NCBI GenBank assembly: GCA_014529385.2
Contig: CM043962.1
Coordinates: 123,618,470-123,682,469 of the forward strand
Direction of reading: 5' to 3'
DNA: 64,000 nt
From: Adiantum capillus-veneris
Taxonomy: Eukaryota; Streptophyta; Polypodiopsida; Polypodiales; Pteridaceae
Made by a program: the position numbers and the translations under genes. Positions within the stretch are counted from its first letter, which is position 1; every line of letters begins with the position of its first letter. The notes beneath the pieces are model-generated. The model did not search any database and was not told where the DNA came from. It worked only from the letters and a program-made list of their open reading frames with translations. Shown here in pieces: positions 33,914-45,429 of this stretch.

Positions 33914-36478
33914 TCAGTCCACAAATGGGAGTAAGCCCAAAGCTTTGCGGAAAGCTTCAAGCTTCTCACAAGACAATGCCTTTGTGAAAAGATCTGCAAG
34001 GTTGTCTTGTGTTGGCACATAAGCCAAGCTGATCTCTCCTGTTGAGAGCCTCTCCCTGACATAGTGGTAATGCATCTCAATGTGCTTTGTGCGAGCATGA
34101 AAAACTGGGTTCCTCGCAACTGCCAATGCGCTCTGACTGTCAGTGTAGATAGTGTTGGCAGTGTCCTGTCCAACACCCAAATCAGCCATAAGGCGTCTGA
34201 GCCATACACACTCAACCGTAGCTGTGAAGACTGCCCTGTACTCAGCCTCACAAATCGAAGTGGCCATAGTAGGTTGCTTCTTGCTCAACCATGATATACA
34301 TGAACTGCCAAGCATGAAACAAAAATCACTTGTGGACACTCGTGTGTCAAAACAACCAGCCCAATCTGAGTCCGAAAAAGCATGTAAGTCTGGCGGCAAT
34401 GATCCCCCCTTGGGATAAAACAAGCCAAGATGTAAAGTGCCACTAAGGTAGCGGAAAATCCTCTTGACAGCCTGCCAATGCTTAGACCCTGGGCTATGCA
34501 TAAATCTGCTGACCTGTGAGACTGCAAACTGAATATCCGGCCTCGTGTTGCATACATAAATGAGGCAGCAACCAACAGTTTGATAAAGAGTGACATTAGC
34601 AGGATCGCCAGCATCATGTAGAATTAACTTCAAACCTGTTTCCATGGGAGTGGAAATAGGTTTGCAATCCTCAAGTCCAAACTTACATAGCAATGTCTCT
34701 ATGTAACTTTTCTGACACAAGGCAATACCACCATCACACTGCTTAAACTGTATACCCAAGTAATGATGCAACAGCCCCAAATCTTTCATCTTGAAAGTAG
34801 CATTCAAATCAGCCTTAAATTCAGCAATGTGTCTCTCATTTGGTCCAGTGATCAACAAATCATCAACATAAAGAACCACAATGAGAACTACATCACCCTC
34901 ACACTTTACATACAATGTGCTTTCTGTTGGACTGTTACGAAAGCCTTGTTTGACCAAATGAGTGTCAGCTTTCTCATACCAAGCACGAGGAGATTGCTTC
35001 AACCCATACAAAGCCTTGTTACATTTGCACACTTTGTCCTCTTGTCCTTTTATGACAAAACCGCGAGGCTGCGTTACATAAACTTCCTCAAATATGTCAC
35101 CATTAAAGAAATCAGTAACAATGTCTGATTGATGTACATCCCAACCAAAATGAGCTGCCAATGCACATAGAAAACGCACAGTATTCATACGACAAGTGGG
35201 AGCAAAAGTCTCTTCATAATCTATGCCTTTTTGCTGTGCATAACCCCTTGCAACAAGTCGAGCCTTATGGCGATCGATCTCACCATCTGGCTTGCGTTTT
35301 AACTTGTAAACCCACTTCGTACCAATGGCCTTTTTGCCAGGAGGCAAATCACATAAAGTCCATGTGTCATTTTCTATAAGTGCATCATATTCTGATTGCA
35401 TGGCAGCCATCCAATTTTCTGAATTCTGTGCTTCATCAAAAGACAGAGGCTCCTCAACATCATGTAAGCTAAACACAGCCAAAGCATAACAATCTGATGC
35501 ATAAGATGCATGGTGAGAGCCTGAATGAGTACGACTAGACAAAGGTGCATCCAATTTACTGTCACGCAAAGTGTGCACCAGCCATTTTGGCATACCTCTA
35601 GCCTGCTCATTTTCAGCCCTTTCCTCATCAAGTACATCATGTACATCTGCATCAGTAATAGGCTGATCTAAAACATTTTCAGAAACCCCCATAGTCTGTA
35701 CATTTGCCTCATTGGAACTTACATTCGTATTTCCACCACTGAAAAGAGGCAACAAAGTGTCATAAATGTCCTTTGAGCTTACATTACTGTCTCTAGTACA
35801 TGACAACAAGGACTGAACAGAATCTTCCACAAACACTACATCCCGAGAAACCAGAATACATTTTGTTTGCGGATGATACAACCTGTAACCTTTGCTTTCA
35901 GCACTATAACCAACAAAAATACATTTGACAACCTTATCATCCAATTTTCTGCGCTGCACTTGTGGCACCAAAGCATATGCCAAATAGCCAAAAACACGCA
36001 TGTGCTCAATAGAAGGCTTTCTATAATGCCATGATTCATATGGAGTAATAGACTGCAAAGCTTTCGTAGGACACCTGTTAAGTACATAAGTGGCACACAT
36101 AATGGCCTCAAGCTGAAAAGAATGCGGCAAAGCTTGACTTTTGACCGTACATCGTGCCATTTCCTTTAGTGACCTGTTTTTTCTCTCAGCAACACCATTT
36201 TGCTGAGGTGTATAAGGCACTATACATTGGTGTTTTATCCCACGAATAGCCAGAAATGCATTAAATTCATGAGACATATACTCCCCCCCTCGATCGGAAC
36301 GGAGGGTGCCCATAGTACATTTCGAGACATTTTCAGCCATAGCCAGAAATTGTTTGAAGCACATAAAAACTTCGGACTTCGCTTTAAGCGGAAATACCCA
36401 TGCATTCCTAGAGTAATCATCAATGAAAGTCACGAAGTACAGGTAATTGCCCAAGGATGGAGTTGCATGGGCCCACAA
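33914..36478 (-). pseudogene. E: integrase core, RT and RNase H
   Basis: An 854-codon open piece, in a different frame from the upstream gag. It runs from the integrase core (FVTFIDDYSRNAW, TLRSDRGGEY with the second Asp, PQQNGVAERKN with the Glu) to RT (KARLVARGYAQQKGIDYEE, catalytic LYVDDLLITG) and RNase H (AFSDSDWAGC, SICEAEYRA, DSQSALAVARNP), ending near FVD. All visible catalytic residues are present. It is separated from gag only by the frameshift near 36463, just after the first integrase Asp (VQSDVCGPM). Confidence 0.88.
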
Positions 36479-37752
36479 ACATCACTTTGCACAAGCTGCA
36501 ACTTGCATGTGGCCCGAACTGAACCATCCTTTGGAAATTTAGAACGCTGCATCTTACCCAAAATACAGCCTTCACAAACATGTTTGACAGGTGCTTCAAG
36601 AGGTGGCAAAGAAGCAACCATATCAGATTTTTGCAAACGCAGCAAACTGGAAAAATTCAGATGACCAAAACGTGCATGCCAAAGTTTTGCATCTGAAATA
36701 GCCCTTGAATATGCAACAGCATTTGCAAAATTTTGTCCACACTTGTCATACAAAGCGAGCTTATACAGCCCACGACACAAAAGGCCAGATGCAACAATTT
36801 CATCACCAAAACTGAGATCATGAACTGTACATCTGTCATCCACAAATTTGACTACAAGTCCAAGTCTAGCAAGTGCGGATACAGACAAGAGATTCTTCTT
36901 GATCCCAGGTACATAAAGTGCATCAACAAGTGTAAAAGAACTGCCATTAGCAGCAGTAAGCACAATCTTTCCAACTCCCTGAATTGGATAAGAGGCGTTG
37001 TTGGCACAAGTGACTGAATTCCCATGAGGGACAGACTCGAGAGAGGTAAACAATTCACGATGTGAGGTAATGTGCTTTGTAGCACCACTGTCGAAATACC
37101 ACACATGTGACTCTACAACAACTGACAAGCATGCATCATGGACAACAGGATTGTAAGTGCACTCTGCGCTAAATGCCCATTCTGCATCAACATCAGCAAC
37201 ACAGTCTCCTTTCACAAAAGACTCAACAATGGCTGCATTTGTAGTGGAACCAGCATTTGCAGTGGAACCACCCTCTTTCTTCTTAGCCTCTTTGGCCTTC
37301 AACTTAGGACACGACTTGATCAAGTGATCATTGGCTTTACAATAATGGCAACGCATCTTCTTTTTTCCCTTATCACCAGAATTGCCAGACGAAGTACTGC
37401 CAGTAGAAGCATTAGGAACAGAATTTTTGCCCCTCGCAGCAGAACCATAAGAAGTGGCCACATTACTGTTACCACCCTTTCTTTGAGAAGCAATAAAAGC
37501 CTGTTCAACTGCATGCTGCCTAGTCCTTGTTTTTCTATAAAGTGACTCTTGCAACAGTAATGTGCATAATGCATCAAACTTGACAACTTCAGGATTTCCT
37601 TGGGTCATTAGTCTCCAAGTACTAGCAAAAGTCTGGTAAGAATCTGGTAAGGCATCAAGAACAGTCTGCACAAGGGAACTGTCTGAAATGACTTCACCTG
37701 CAGAAATAAGTTTCTCATTGATATCCTTGACACTAGCAAGGAAAGTGTCCAT
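36430..37752 (-). pseudogene. E: gag end, protease, integrase N-terminus
   Basis: The 440-codon piece carries the gag core end (TVLDALPDSYQTFASTW), a CCHC knuckle (CHYCKANDHLIKSC), the protease (WYFDSGATKHITSH) and the pre-integrase HHCC (LWHARFGHL ... CEGCILGK). It then meets the first catalytic Asp (QSDVCGPM) and runs out of frame. Confidence 0.85.
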
Positions 37753-37757
37753 ATCAT

Positions 37758-38199
37758 CTTACTCATGCATAATCTTCGACTCCAGCTCTTTACGCAGCAA
37801 AGCAATTTTAGCCTCATTGCGGCTTGCATAAAGACCTGCTAGAATATCCCAAGCCTGTTTTGTAGATTTTGCTGAACGGATGTGAGGAACAATGGTGCGC
37901 TTCACAGACAACGCAATCAATGCATGAGCCTGCGCATCCTTAACATCCCAACGAGCTTGTTCTGCCGTAGGCAAAACAACTCTAACAACTGCAATCCTTG
38001 CAGCAAGACCTGCAACATCCTCAACATCGCCTACATCCTCAGAACCAGGACGTACATCAATGCCCTGCACAATGTTCCAGACACCCTTTGACACAAGAAC
38101 ATGTTGCATCATATAAGCCCACATAGGGTAGTTGTCCCCATCCAACCTGTCCTCAGCAGCAAACATCTTGAACACATATGTGTTGTTGTTGTCAGCCAT
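37758..38199 (-). pseudogene. E: gag N-terminus
   Basis: Starts at the ATG at 38197-38199 (MADNNNTYVFKMF). An upstream in-frame start is possible, but this one matches the copia gag pattern (F.G.NYPMWAYMMQHVL). It ends at a TAA at 37755-37757, and the next piece resumes in the same frame three codons later. Confidence 0.82.
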
Positions 38200-38549
38200 G
38201 GTAAATGCTGCACCTGATGTGAAAACTGATCGAAAATAGGAGAAATGGAGCGGGAACAACCTGTGCTATATAGCACAAACCTTAGAAGACTATAAGGCAC
38301 CTGTTATGCAGAAAACGGCACTGACAGAAATTCTCCACAAAATGAAGAAATAGCCTGTGCAATACTGCCTGTATAGTGGAAATGGAGGCCGAAATGAGCC
38401 CAAATCAAAATTCTGAACAGACCGAGCTCTTTGAGTTCTCCCAAAATTTTTGTTGACCTACGAACGCTCGCCAAAGCTCACTGAAATCACATAAAGTGAG
38501 CAGGTGTGTGGTGGAGTAGTTGGTGACTAAGCCTGAGAGGACGTGACCT

Positions 38550-38561
38550 GCTCTGATACCA
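38550..38561 (-). other. Element E primer binding site (initiator tRNA-Met)
   Basis: TGGTATCAGAGC on the minus strand, two bases from the 5' LTR. Confidence 0.9.
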
Positions 38562-38563
38562 AT

Positions 38564-38790
38564 TGTTGGAATTAGGGTTGCAGAGAAACACACACAGCTT
38601 GGAGAAGACGAAGGAAGCTCAAGGCACACAATAGAGAGTGTGTTACTTAGTGTGCAATAGAAAGATAGATAGCCCTAGAGTGATGGGCGTATATACAATG
38701 CACGGGGGAAAAAAACTCCTAAGGAGGGAAAAAATGCCCCGGCGGTCCTAGTGTGTTCACACACATCACTACCACATGTATATGGTAATA
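38564..38790 (-). repeat. Element E 5' LTR
   Basis: Partner of 33612-33838, with three differences. Flanked by CCCAT at 38791. Confidence 0.93.
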
Positions 38791-39189
38791 CCCATATGAG
38801 TCTATCCAAAAGTATTTGGATAAGTTTTGGGAGTTACATCTCAAAGCTACAATCTACAAAAGATAGAGTTTGCAAAATAAAAGCAACAATTTTGTGTTCG
38901 AATATCTCAGAAGATTAGTGAGTATGTCAACTCACAAATACTTAAAACTATTACGGAGGTGATACATCATACTATGGTTGCTTCAAGAATTCATTTCCAA
39001 CAGAGGACCAAGAAGGGCTCAAAGCCAACGAAAGCCAAAGAATCAACTGAGCCAAAGGGGAAGAAAAATGCAACAAAAATTTCTCCCAAGGTTAACAACA
39101 ACAACAAAAGAAAGGCAAAAGAGAAGGGGTACAAAGGTAAAAATAAACTTTCTCCTAAAAAAATTGAATGCTATCATAGCATACTGCTA
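38791..39189 (+). pseudogene. F: gag, second part
   Basis: Continues the F capsid after E: ESIQKYLDKFWELHLKAT, then TMVASRIHFQQRTKKG and a Lys/Asn-rich lead to the zinc knuckle (YKGKNKLSPKKIE). It aligns with A at 18240-18620. It breaks off just before the knuckle at ~39189. Confidence 0.75.
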
Positions 39190-41284
39190 GGTTCTATAAT
39201 AGTACCACTTATCAACACATTCTTCTTTAAGTGGGAGATTTTTGGGGTAAAGGTGGTGTGCCTCTTATCCTAATCGGGCATGCCACAGACATCTGACTGC
39301 CCATCAATTGTACACATCTTATGGGTTGTCTTGATTTCTTCCATGGTTCACACAAACAATAAGAAATTGAATAACACGTTTTTTGTCTCTGCTTCTTGTT
39401 CTAGAATATGCTGAACCATCATCCATAAACTTTGTTTCTATTCAAACTCCTACAATGTAGGGCTGGCCCAAGATAAGATTATATGAAGATGTGTCCAATA
39501 CAAAGAAGGTTCGGTAAATTTTCACATCACCTATTGTCACATTCACACTTGGACATGCTGCATATATTTCACCGGATGAGTTTTTTGCTACTTTCACCAT
39601 CCAAGTTCCCATAGACCATTTGCACTTATTTCAAAAACGCTTTGACATTATATTTATTTCTTAACCATGGTCAATCAAGCAAAAATTTCTTTCTTAGATC
39701 ACCTACGTTGACCAAAGTTTTTGTAGTTGCCCTTGCCCAGTGACTTCGTGAATAATAGTTCCTACTAATGGCTTCAACTTCTTTGTCATCATTTGAAAAA
39801 TGCACTTGCTTTACTCTCCCAGTGGATTGGTAGCAGTCTACCACACCTTCATCATCCAGCCTATCACCACACAATTGCATCCCTTGTGTCTTCAAGGTTT
39901 CACCTCAACTCGTGTGAACAAACAAATTCAACAAGAGTTTGCCCCTTTTTCTTGATGATATCAATGATCTCCTCATGTATTTCATGCCAAGGATTTCTCC
40001 CAAAGTAAACTCAATCTTGTTATTCGAAATCCTATCCTCCAAGACTTTCTTTAAATTTGTAGCAACCTCAATATCGAATTGTAGTTTATAGGTTGGGCAT
40101 TTTGGCTTACCTCTTGTTGGTTCTTTCTTCTTTTGTATTGTATGCTCCTCCATGAGTACTTTAGGAGAAGATGCTCCTTGAGTCACTTATTCCCCCACTT
40201 GTAGGATCTCTTTTTGATGGTCCTTCATCAGCTCTCTCATGGTTGCACTTCTCTTCTCCAATAGTCTTCTTTTGTTGGCATTTTGTAATGTAGGCATGCA
40301 CTAACAATGAGTCCATTCGATCATTTTATTTTGTTTTTAGGCGTATGCAGTTCCCTGCCTCATGTAGGATCTCCTTTGTAAGCTTTCCCTTCCTAAACAG
40401 TTCTATAACATTTGGCCACAGCTAACCATTGGTTCATGACAAATCAAGCAAGACTCACACCCTAGAGCAAAACAATTATGTGCACAATGACTCATGAATT
40501 ATAATAATCTAGGAGTGGTAATGAGACATGGGAGAGAGAATAATTTCTTGTAATCTTTCATGTCCAAAAAGAAGTACATTCCTTTGTGGAAAGTGAATTT
40601 TATGACTTATAAATACATTAATCCTAAGAGATTGCACAAAATGAAAAGGGTTAAAGTTGGCATTATGTGAGTTATTCATCTACAACAATATAAGCATAAA
40701 GGAAAGGATCCTGTTATGGTTGGTAACTAGGATATGATGAAGATAAAGATAGCGATAGAGGTATATGTAGTTACAATTGGTAACTAGGATATAAAGAAGA
40801 TAGATATAGAGAAAGAGGTATATGTAGAGATAGGGATGTGGTTAGAGAGGGAGATAGATGGATAAAGACAACAATAAATAATGTAAAGAGCCACCTCTTA
40901 CAAAACACAACTGCAAGTATGTTGATGATTGTGTTGAAATAAGTAAGTGAGTCGACACCTTCTTAGGCCAACCAACAAATCCTTTATTGATGAATGAAAT
41001 ATGTGTACATTAGATAATCACAAGATTATGAAAATATGTGACTGCTTACAAATGTAGCTAGAACTCACCAAGGAGTGCGTAGAAGTTAGCATCCTCTCTA
41101 TATCTCACTCCCTCCCACCTGCATCACTCCATTCACTAAATTTTGATTGCTTTACAAGAATGAAAAGGGTTCATTATTTAGATGGAGAGAACCCTCAAGA
41201 GTTCCAATTGAAGAGATAATTTAGTGTGAACAAGACATGAGCAGAGTTTGAAAATGACATATGTCTATTATGTGGTTAGGCAAG
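39190..41284. mobile_element. 2.1 kb insertion inside the F gag (contains gypsy fragment G)
   Basis: This block separates the Lys-rich lead of the F zinc knuckle from the knuckle itself, which resumes at 41285. The left half holds minus-strand gypsy fragment G. The right half (40340-41284) is AT-rich, with a GATA/GAGATA-rich stretch near 40720-40870 and no recognised domain. I found no LTRs or target duplication. Confidence 0.5.
39470..40190 (-). pseudogene. G: gypsy gag end and retropepsin
   Basis: The 40186-39905 piece has the lead YKLQFDIEVATNLKKVLEDR and IEFTLGEILG, a conserved stretch before the protease in some plant gypsy elements. After frame breaks come the retropepsin strands (WMVKVAKNSSGEI, FVLDTSSYNLILGQPYI) near 39470-39620. 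Stops are frequent. It differs from the protease of C. Confidence 0.6.
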
Positions 41285-41413
41285 TGTTTCAAGTATAGAG
41301 AGCAAGGTCATATTTCCCGTACATGTCCCAAGAAAAGTGACCGTGATGACCCTCCTAGAGCCACCATGGTGGAAGATAAAAAAGAGGAAGGCTATTAATA
41401 GCAAAGGAGCACT
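41285..41413 (+). pseudogene. F: gag zinc knuckle
   Basis: Reads KCFKYREQGHISRTCPKK, where the second Cys of CCHC is Tyr, followed by DDPPRATMVED. It aligns with the A knuckle. It ends at 41413, where LTR H of element K begins, and F resumes at 51007. Confidence 0.75.
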
Positions 41414-41814
41414 TGTAATGGAAATGGCCTATGAACTTTGAGAGTAGCAGAATTAGGAAATTAGGTGAAGCAATTTTGAGAGATTACTTTGTGAGCATAG
41501 CGGGTGAACTTAATTGATGGTAGCAACATAAACATGGTACTTAGTTAACTTGGCATGAACAATACTTTTGCAAGAGAGAGAATTTAGAGAACATGAAAAT
41601 AGTTGAGGACCAGATTCATATGGAGCCGGTCCCCCCTCCAATAGGCATTTGTATTATAGTTTCTCCCATCAAGAGAGACTTGGTACAATACAATCTTTGT
41701 GTTCCTTGTGACCTACGTGATGCAATGAAGATGGAAAGCTTCATGCATCACAAGCATAACATAAACTTGTAGAAAGCATTAACTATCCCAAGCCTCAGTC
41801 CCAAGGCCTCAAAT
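41414..41814 (-). repeat. K: 3' LTR, truncated (H)
   Basis: The first 401 bp (plus-strand order) of an A-family LTR, starting TGTAATGG. It stops exactly where the J 5' LTR begins; the remaining ~1.2-1.4 kb is absent. Confidence 0.85.
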
Positions 41815-42013
41815 TGTTGGGATTCAGGCCAACTAGCCGGACATCCCACTTATTACTAACTTATCTACTAACTTAACCATGTACACACTTATTCTATAAT
41901 ACAACAAAATAAGGAGCTACAAACAGGATAACGTTGCTGTGCGCTCCACCCAAAGCAGGTCTCTCTCTTTGCTCTCGCACTTGCACTCGCACATGCTTCC
42001 CTCGACACCTTCA
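41815..42013 (+). repeat. Element J 5' LTR (199 bp)
   Basis: Starts TGTTGGGATTCAGGCC and ends ACACCTTCA, two bases before the primer site. The 3' LTR start at 47372 matches its first ~19 bases with one change. Confidence 0.82.
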
Positions 42014-42015
42014 AC

Positions 42016-42026
42016 TGGTATCAGAG
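42016..42026 (+). other. Element J primer binding site (initiator tRNA-Met)
   Basis: TGGTATCAGAG two bases after the LTR. Confidence 0.85.
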
Positions 42027-43113
42027 AAGGGTTTGTGCTTGCCATTTTTGCATCCGCGTGCGCGCACTTTCAAAACTGAAAACAAGTTTCCGATTTCGGC
42101 ATCGACAAATTCTGCGTTTCCAGTAGGTGTCCTACAATTTTACCCCCCTTTCGAAAAAAGCTTCATCCGAGCTACGCTTCAAGAGTTGTATTTTTCAACT
42201 CCACTTTTGCTACAGCTACAGGTACAGGTATAGGACACATGTGTAGGTTGTTCAGAGACTATTTTGGGATGGTATATAGCTGTTTTATGGCTATTATGTG
42301 CTATGGAGACAGTGTTTATGGGATGATTAGGAGCACTCTTATCGACATTGTCTCGGGTTTTTCAGGCATCCATCTCCTCAAAGGTTCTTGCATACATACT
42401 GGACATCCAGGTTTCTTACAGGTTGCAGTGTTTAGCATCAACACAGATTTCAGTGGGAGTATTTGATGCGGATATGCATTGTTTTGGGACTTTTGATAGT
42501 GCTTGAGCTCTTTTGAGAGTGGTCTTACTCCCCGCAGGGATTTGTTTATTGCTTGCACATTTTGTTAGCGTCTGTTTGAGCGCGTATACTGCACCTTGCA
42601 GTATTGTTGACAGTCAATGTACGTTGAGTTACGAAAATTGCCATTTGTACCTTTTGTGGAGCCGATTTGGCTTGTTTCTGGCAGTCCCGACCGTTTTTGA
42701 GACTCGGTTCGGAGGCCCTTTCTGAGACTGGGCTGGTTTCTTGTCTGCATAACCTTTTGTGAGGGTTGATAGCGTGAGGTTTTCTTGAGCTGGAGGATTC
42801 TCGAATATTGAGATCCTTTTGGTGATACAGGTTGCTGGAGTATCCCTTTTTTGTGGCCTTGCCATAGAACATGTATAGAGAGGGCTAGGTGCATTTGATG
42901 CCATGTTGGCAGTCTTGGTCAGCTTTTGACTTTTTATGCACAATTAGTGATTGATGCGCTTGTCTTATGCTTTGAGAGCATTACTTTTGATGCGTTACTA
43001 ATCTCTTGTGTCAGTTTTGGATTGAGATTCTATCAGTTTTTTGGGGGAAATTGTGCCGAATTTTTTTCCAGAATTACCAGTGTTTATCGTCATATTATCT
43101 TTAGCTTGCAGCC
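42027..43113 (+). promoter_or_regulatory. J: 5' leader
   Basis: About 1.09 kb, similar in length to the D leader. It contains the shared 18-mer and several short upstream ORFs. Apart from the 18-mer, similarity to D is weak. Confidence 0.6.
42138..42155 (+). promoter_or_regulatory. Conserved leader motif TTTTACCCCCCTTTCGAA (J copy)
   Basis: Exact copy of the D motif, ~112 bp after the primer site, on the element strand. Confidence 0.55.
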
Positions 43114-43293
43114 ATGTCATCTAGCGGTGAAAAGGATATTTACAATATCCGAAAATCTGATGGGACAAATTTTGCTATCTGGAAAGAGAAGATTCAAAAT
43201 GTTCTTATACAAAAAGGCCAGCTGGATCCTATCATGGAGCGCCCAGAGGACAAGTATACAGATGTTGAGTGGGAGGAACTTGATGATATCGAA
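43114..43293 (+). pseudogene. J: gag N-terminus (60 codons)
   Basis: MSSSGEKDIYNIRKSDGTNF and on to VEWEELDDIE aligns with residues ~8-64 of the D gag (LYNIKKLDGTNFPFWK, EWEELDELA). It ends where the M repeat begins. Confidence 0.8.
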
Positions 43294-43590
43294 TGCCTCC
43301 TTCAAACTCGAGCATCGATCTCTTTGATAATTAGTCCATGAGATGGTCACATAGTAGGCTCCTCTGCAATAGCTCTTGATCATTGCGTTACAATATTCTT
43401 GAACTCAAGAACACAAAAAAACTCTGCCTTGGTTGATCTAGACCATCTATTTCTAAGCCACGGTTGCCAATCATAATTCCCGATCAAGAGTTAATAGGCA
43501 TTGGTCTTCAAACACCTAGAGAGCCTTGAACTCACCGAACATGAGCAAGCATTCTGCATACATCCGGGTACTATTGGATGGAGATATACA
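43294..43590 (-). repeat. Element M left LTR-like repeat (3' LTR)
   Basis: 297 bp, TGCCTCC... to ...GAGATATACA on the plus strand. Similarity extends 5 bp further left (TCGAA). Confidence 0.75.
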
Positions 43591-44941
43591 TCAACCTTTA
43601 ATATCCTTAAGAACTTCAATCAGCAAAGCTTCGAACCACATTTGACCCGGTAAAAGTGACATTTGGCATACACATCCTGGCAAGTAGAGTCTCCTGCAGA
43701 CACCTCGATCAAAATCCCATATCATAAACTCCATAGCACCTACATACAGTATCCCTTGCCTCATTCCCAACCTTATGATATAAGCATTTGTTCCTATCCC
43801 CTGTGATAGCAAAAAATACTTGAAGTTTTTCCTAGCGAGTGCTCGATCTCGGTGTACCTCTCCTCGCACCAGCAAATAATTGCCCAATGTCCCTATCACT
43901 TGCCTGCAAAATGCCATGCCTGGATTTCTTGCACTTCCATAGGTCGACCATCCTTAATTGTACCATCATTGCCAACCCCTCGTTGAGCATTCATGCTCAA
44001 CCGTAGCATTATTTAGAGAATATATCATTGCATAAGAAGAGAACTGGTAGATATTATTTACATAAGCATTAGATAGATAGAGAGAGACTTTCACTGGCTG
44101 TAGTACCCGCCCGAATCAAATGGAAAGCCATAGGCTCTCCCAAGCATAGTGTAAACTCCACCTGGATAAAAATATGGCATTGATCGTTACCATCCGTCTG
44201 TAAAACTGATACAAACCACCCTAGTGTTGCACTTGTAAACCTGTAAGCCATCCATGTATGTAGCTCTTGACAACATAACCCTTCAAAAAACTGTACACAT
44301 GAACCTTCTTCACATAAAACAAGCCTGTACACCTTGCAAACCTTTTACATCATCTGTTTCCCAGCCATTGGCTAGAGAGCTCGCCATAGCATGATTGTCT
44401 TCAAATAAGATAACCTATAGCAATCGGCATAGAGGCGCTTGCATAGCAAGCTTCAACAACATATCCATCAACAACATGGCATCCACCTGTGGTAACTGAT
44501 CCTCCAAAGCAAACACTGGCATACCTTCACCTGTAGTCCCTTCAAACAACACTGGAAAAGGTGAAAAGCCTTGCATACCATGTATTCTCGCCATAGCTTT
44601 AGCAACCAAAACCTGCGATGCGTCATCTACATCCACCACTGGATCATCGAAGCCCTAGTCTGCTTCATCATGCCTATCCGATGCTACCACATGTGCATTA
44701 ACAAAGGGTCGGATTTTACCTGAAGCTCTTCCCTAGCAATTGGCCTTGGCACCAATGGACTCGCTAGAACCTGCTTTGCCTATTGCTTCTTTAAAACATT
44801 CTTCGTCATGCTCTGCGCATAGGCTATGCCTCCTCGTACGTGCACAGTCCATCTATCTCGACTTTATCCTGCAATTTTACATGTAAGCAGTGCACAAACT
44901 TGGTCATCTTAAAAAAAACTGCATTCTCTACAGCAGTTACC

Positions 44942-45424
44942 TTAACCGCTCCATATGGCCTCGAACTCCCACATGAATGCTCGGAAACCACCATCAAGGC
45001 TTTGCTTTAGGTTGTCCATCATCTGCTTCACTTCACTCCACCGCGTGTTGGCCACATATCGGCTTTGGAATGCCGCTTCCAATGTGCTCCAATCCTGTTT
45101 TTCTTCAGCCTGCAAGCCCTCGTACCATACCTTTGCTTTTCAACGAACCAGGAGCGGGAAAGCTTGGGCCACTCCCCTCTTCTCTTGTGACAAGCCGTTG
45201 TCCAACAAAAAAAGGCTGTAGTCTTGCAGCCAAACCGCATTTTCAGCACCTGTAAAAGTCGAAAAACTCGACCACACCATTCTTGTTAGATCCTGCTCTT
45301 CAAACCGCAACACCGTCTTCGACTTCACCAAGGAGCAATCAATATCCTTCGTGGGGACACCACTGATGGAAAGGGGGAAGAGGGAACAAACCCAACACAC
45401 TCCAAACTTGCCTCTATAGCCCAT
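44942..45424 (-). pseudogene. M: retrotransposon gag fragment
   Basis: About 160 codons from the ATG at 45422-45424. It has the gag capsid pattern: WLQDYSLFLLDNGLSQ, then FPLLVR, a single in-frame TGA at 45140-45142, and KAKVWYEGL ... DWSTLEAAFQSRYV in the same frame after it. It ends at a TAA at 44942. No zinc knuckle was found downstream. Confidence 0.6.
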
Positions 45425-45429
45425 GGATT

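Larger units (their letters stand above)
33612..38790 (-). mobile_element. Ty1/copia element E, full length but broken
   Basis: A 5179 bp element with 227 bp LTRs differing at 3 positions and a perfect 5 bp target duplication CCCAT (33607-33611 and 38791-38795). It sits inside the F gag. It has an initiator-Met primer site and a purine tract. The gag-pol frame has one in-frame stop (37755-37757) and one frameshift near 36463. LTR ends are TA...CA in element orientation, not TG...CA. Confidence 0.93.
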
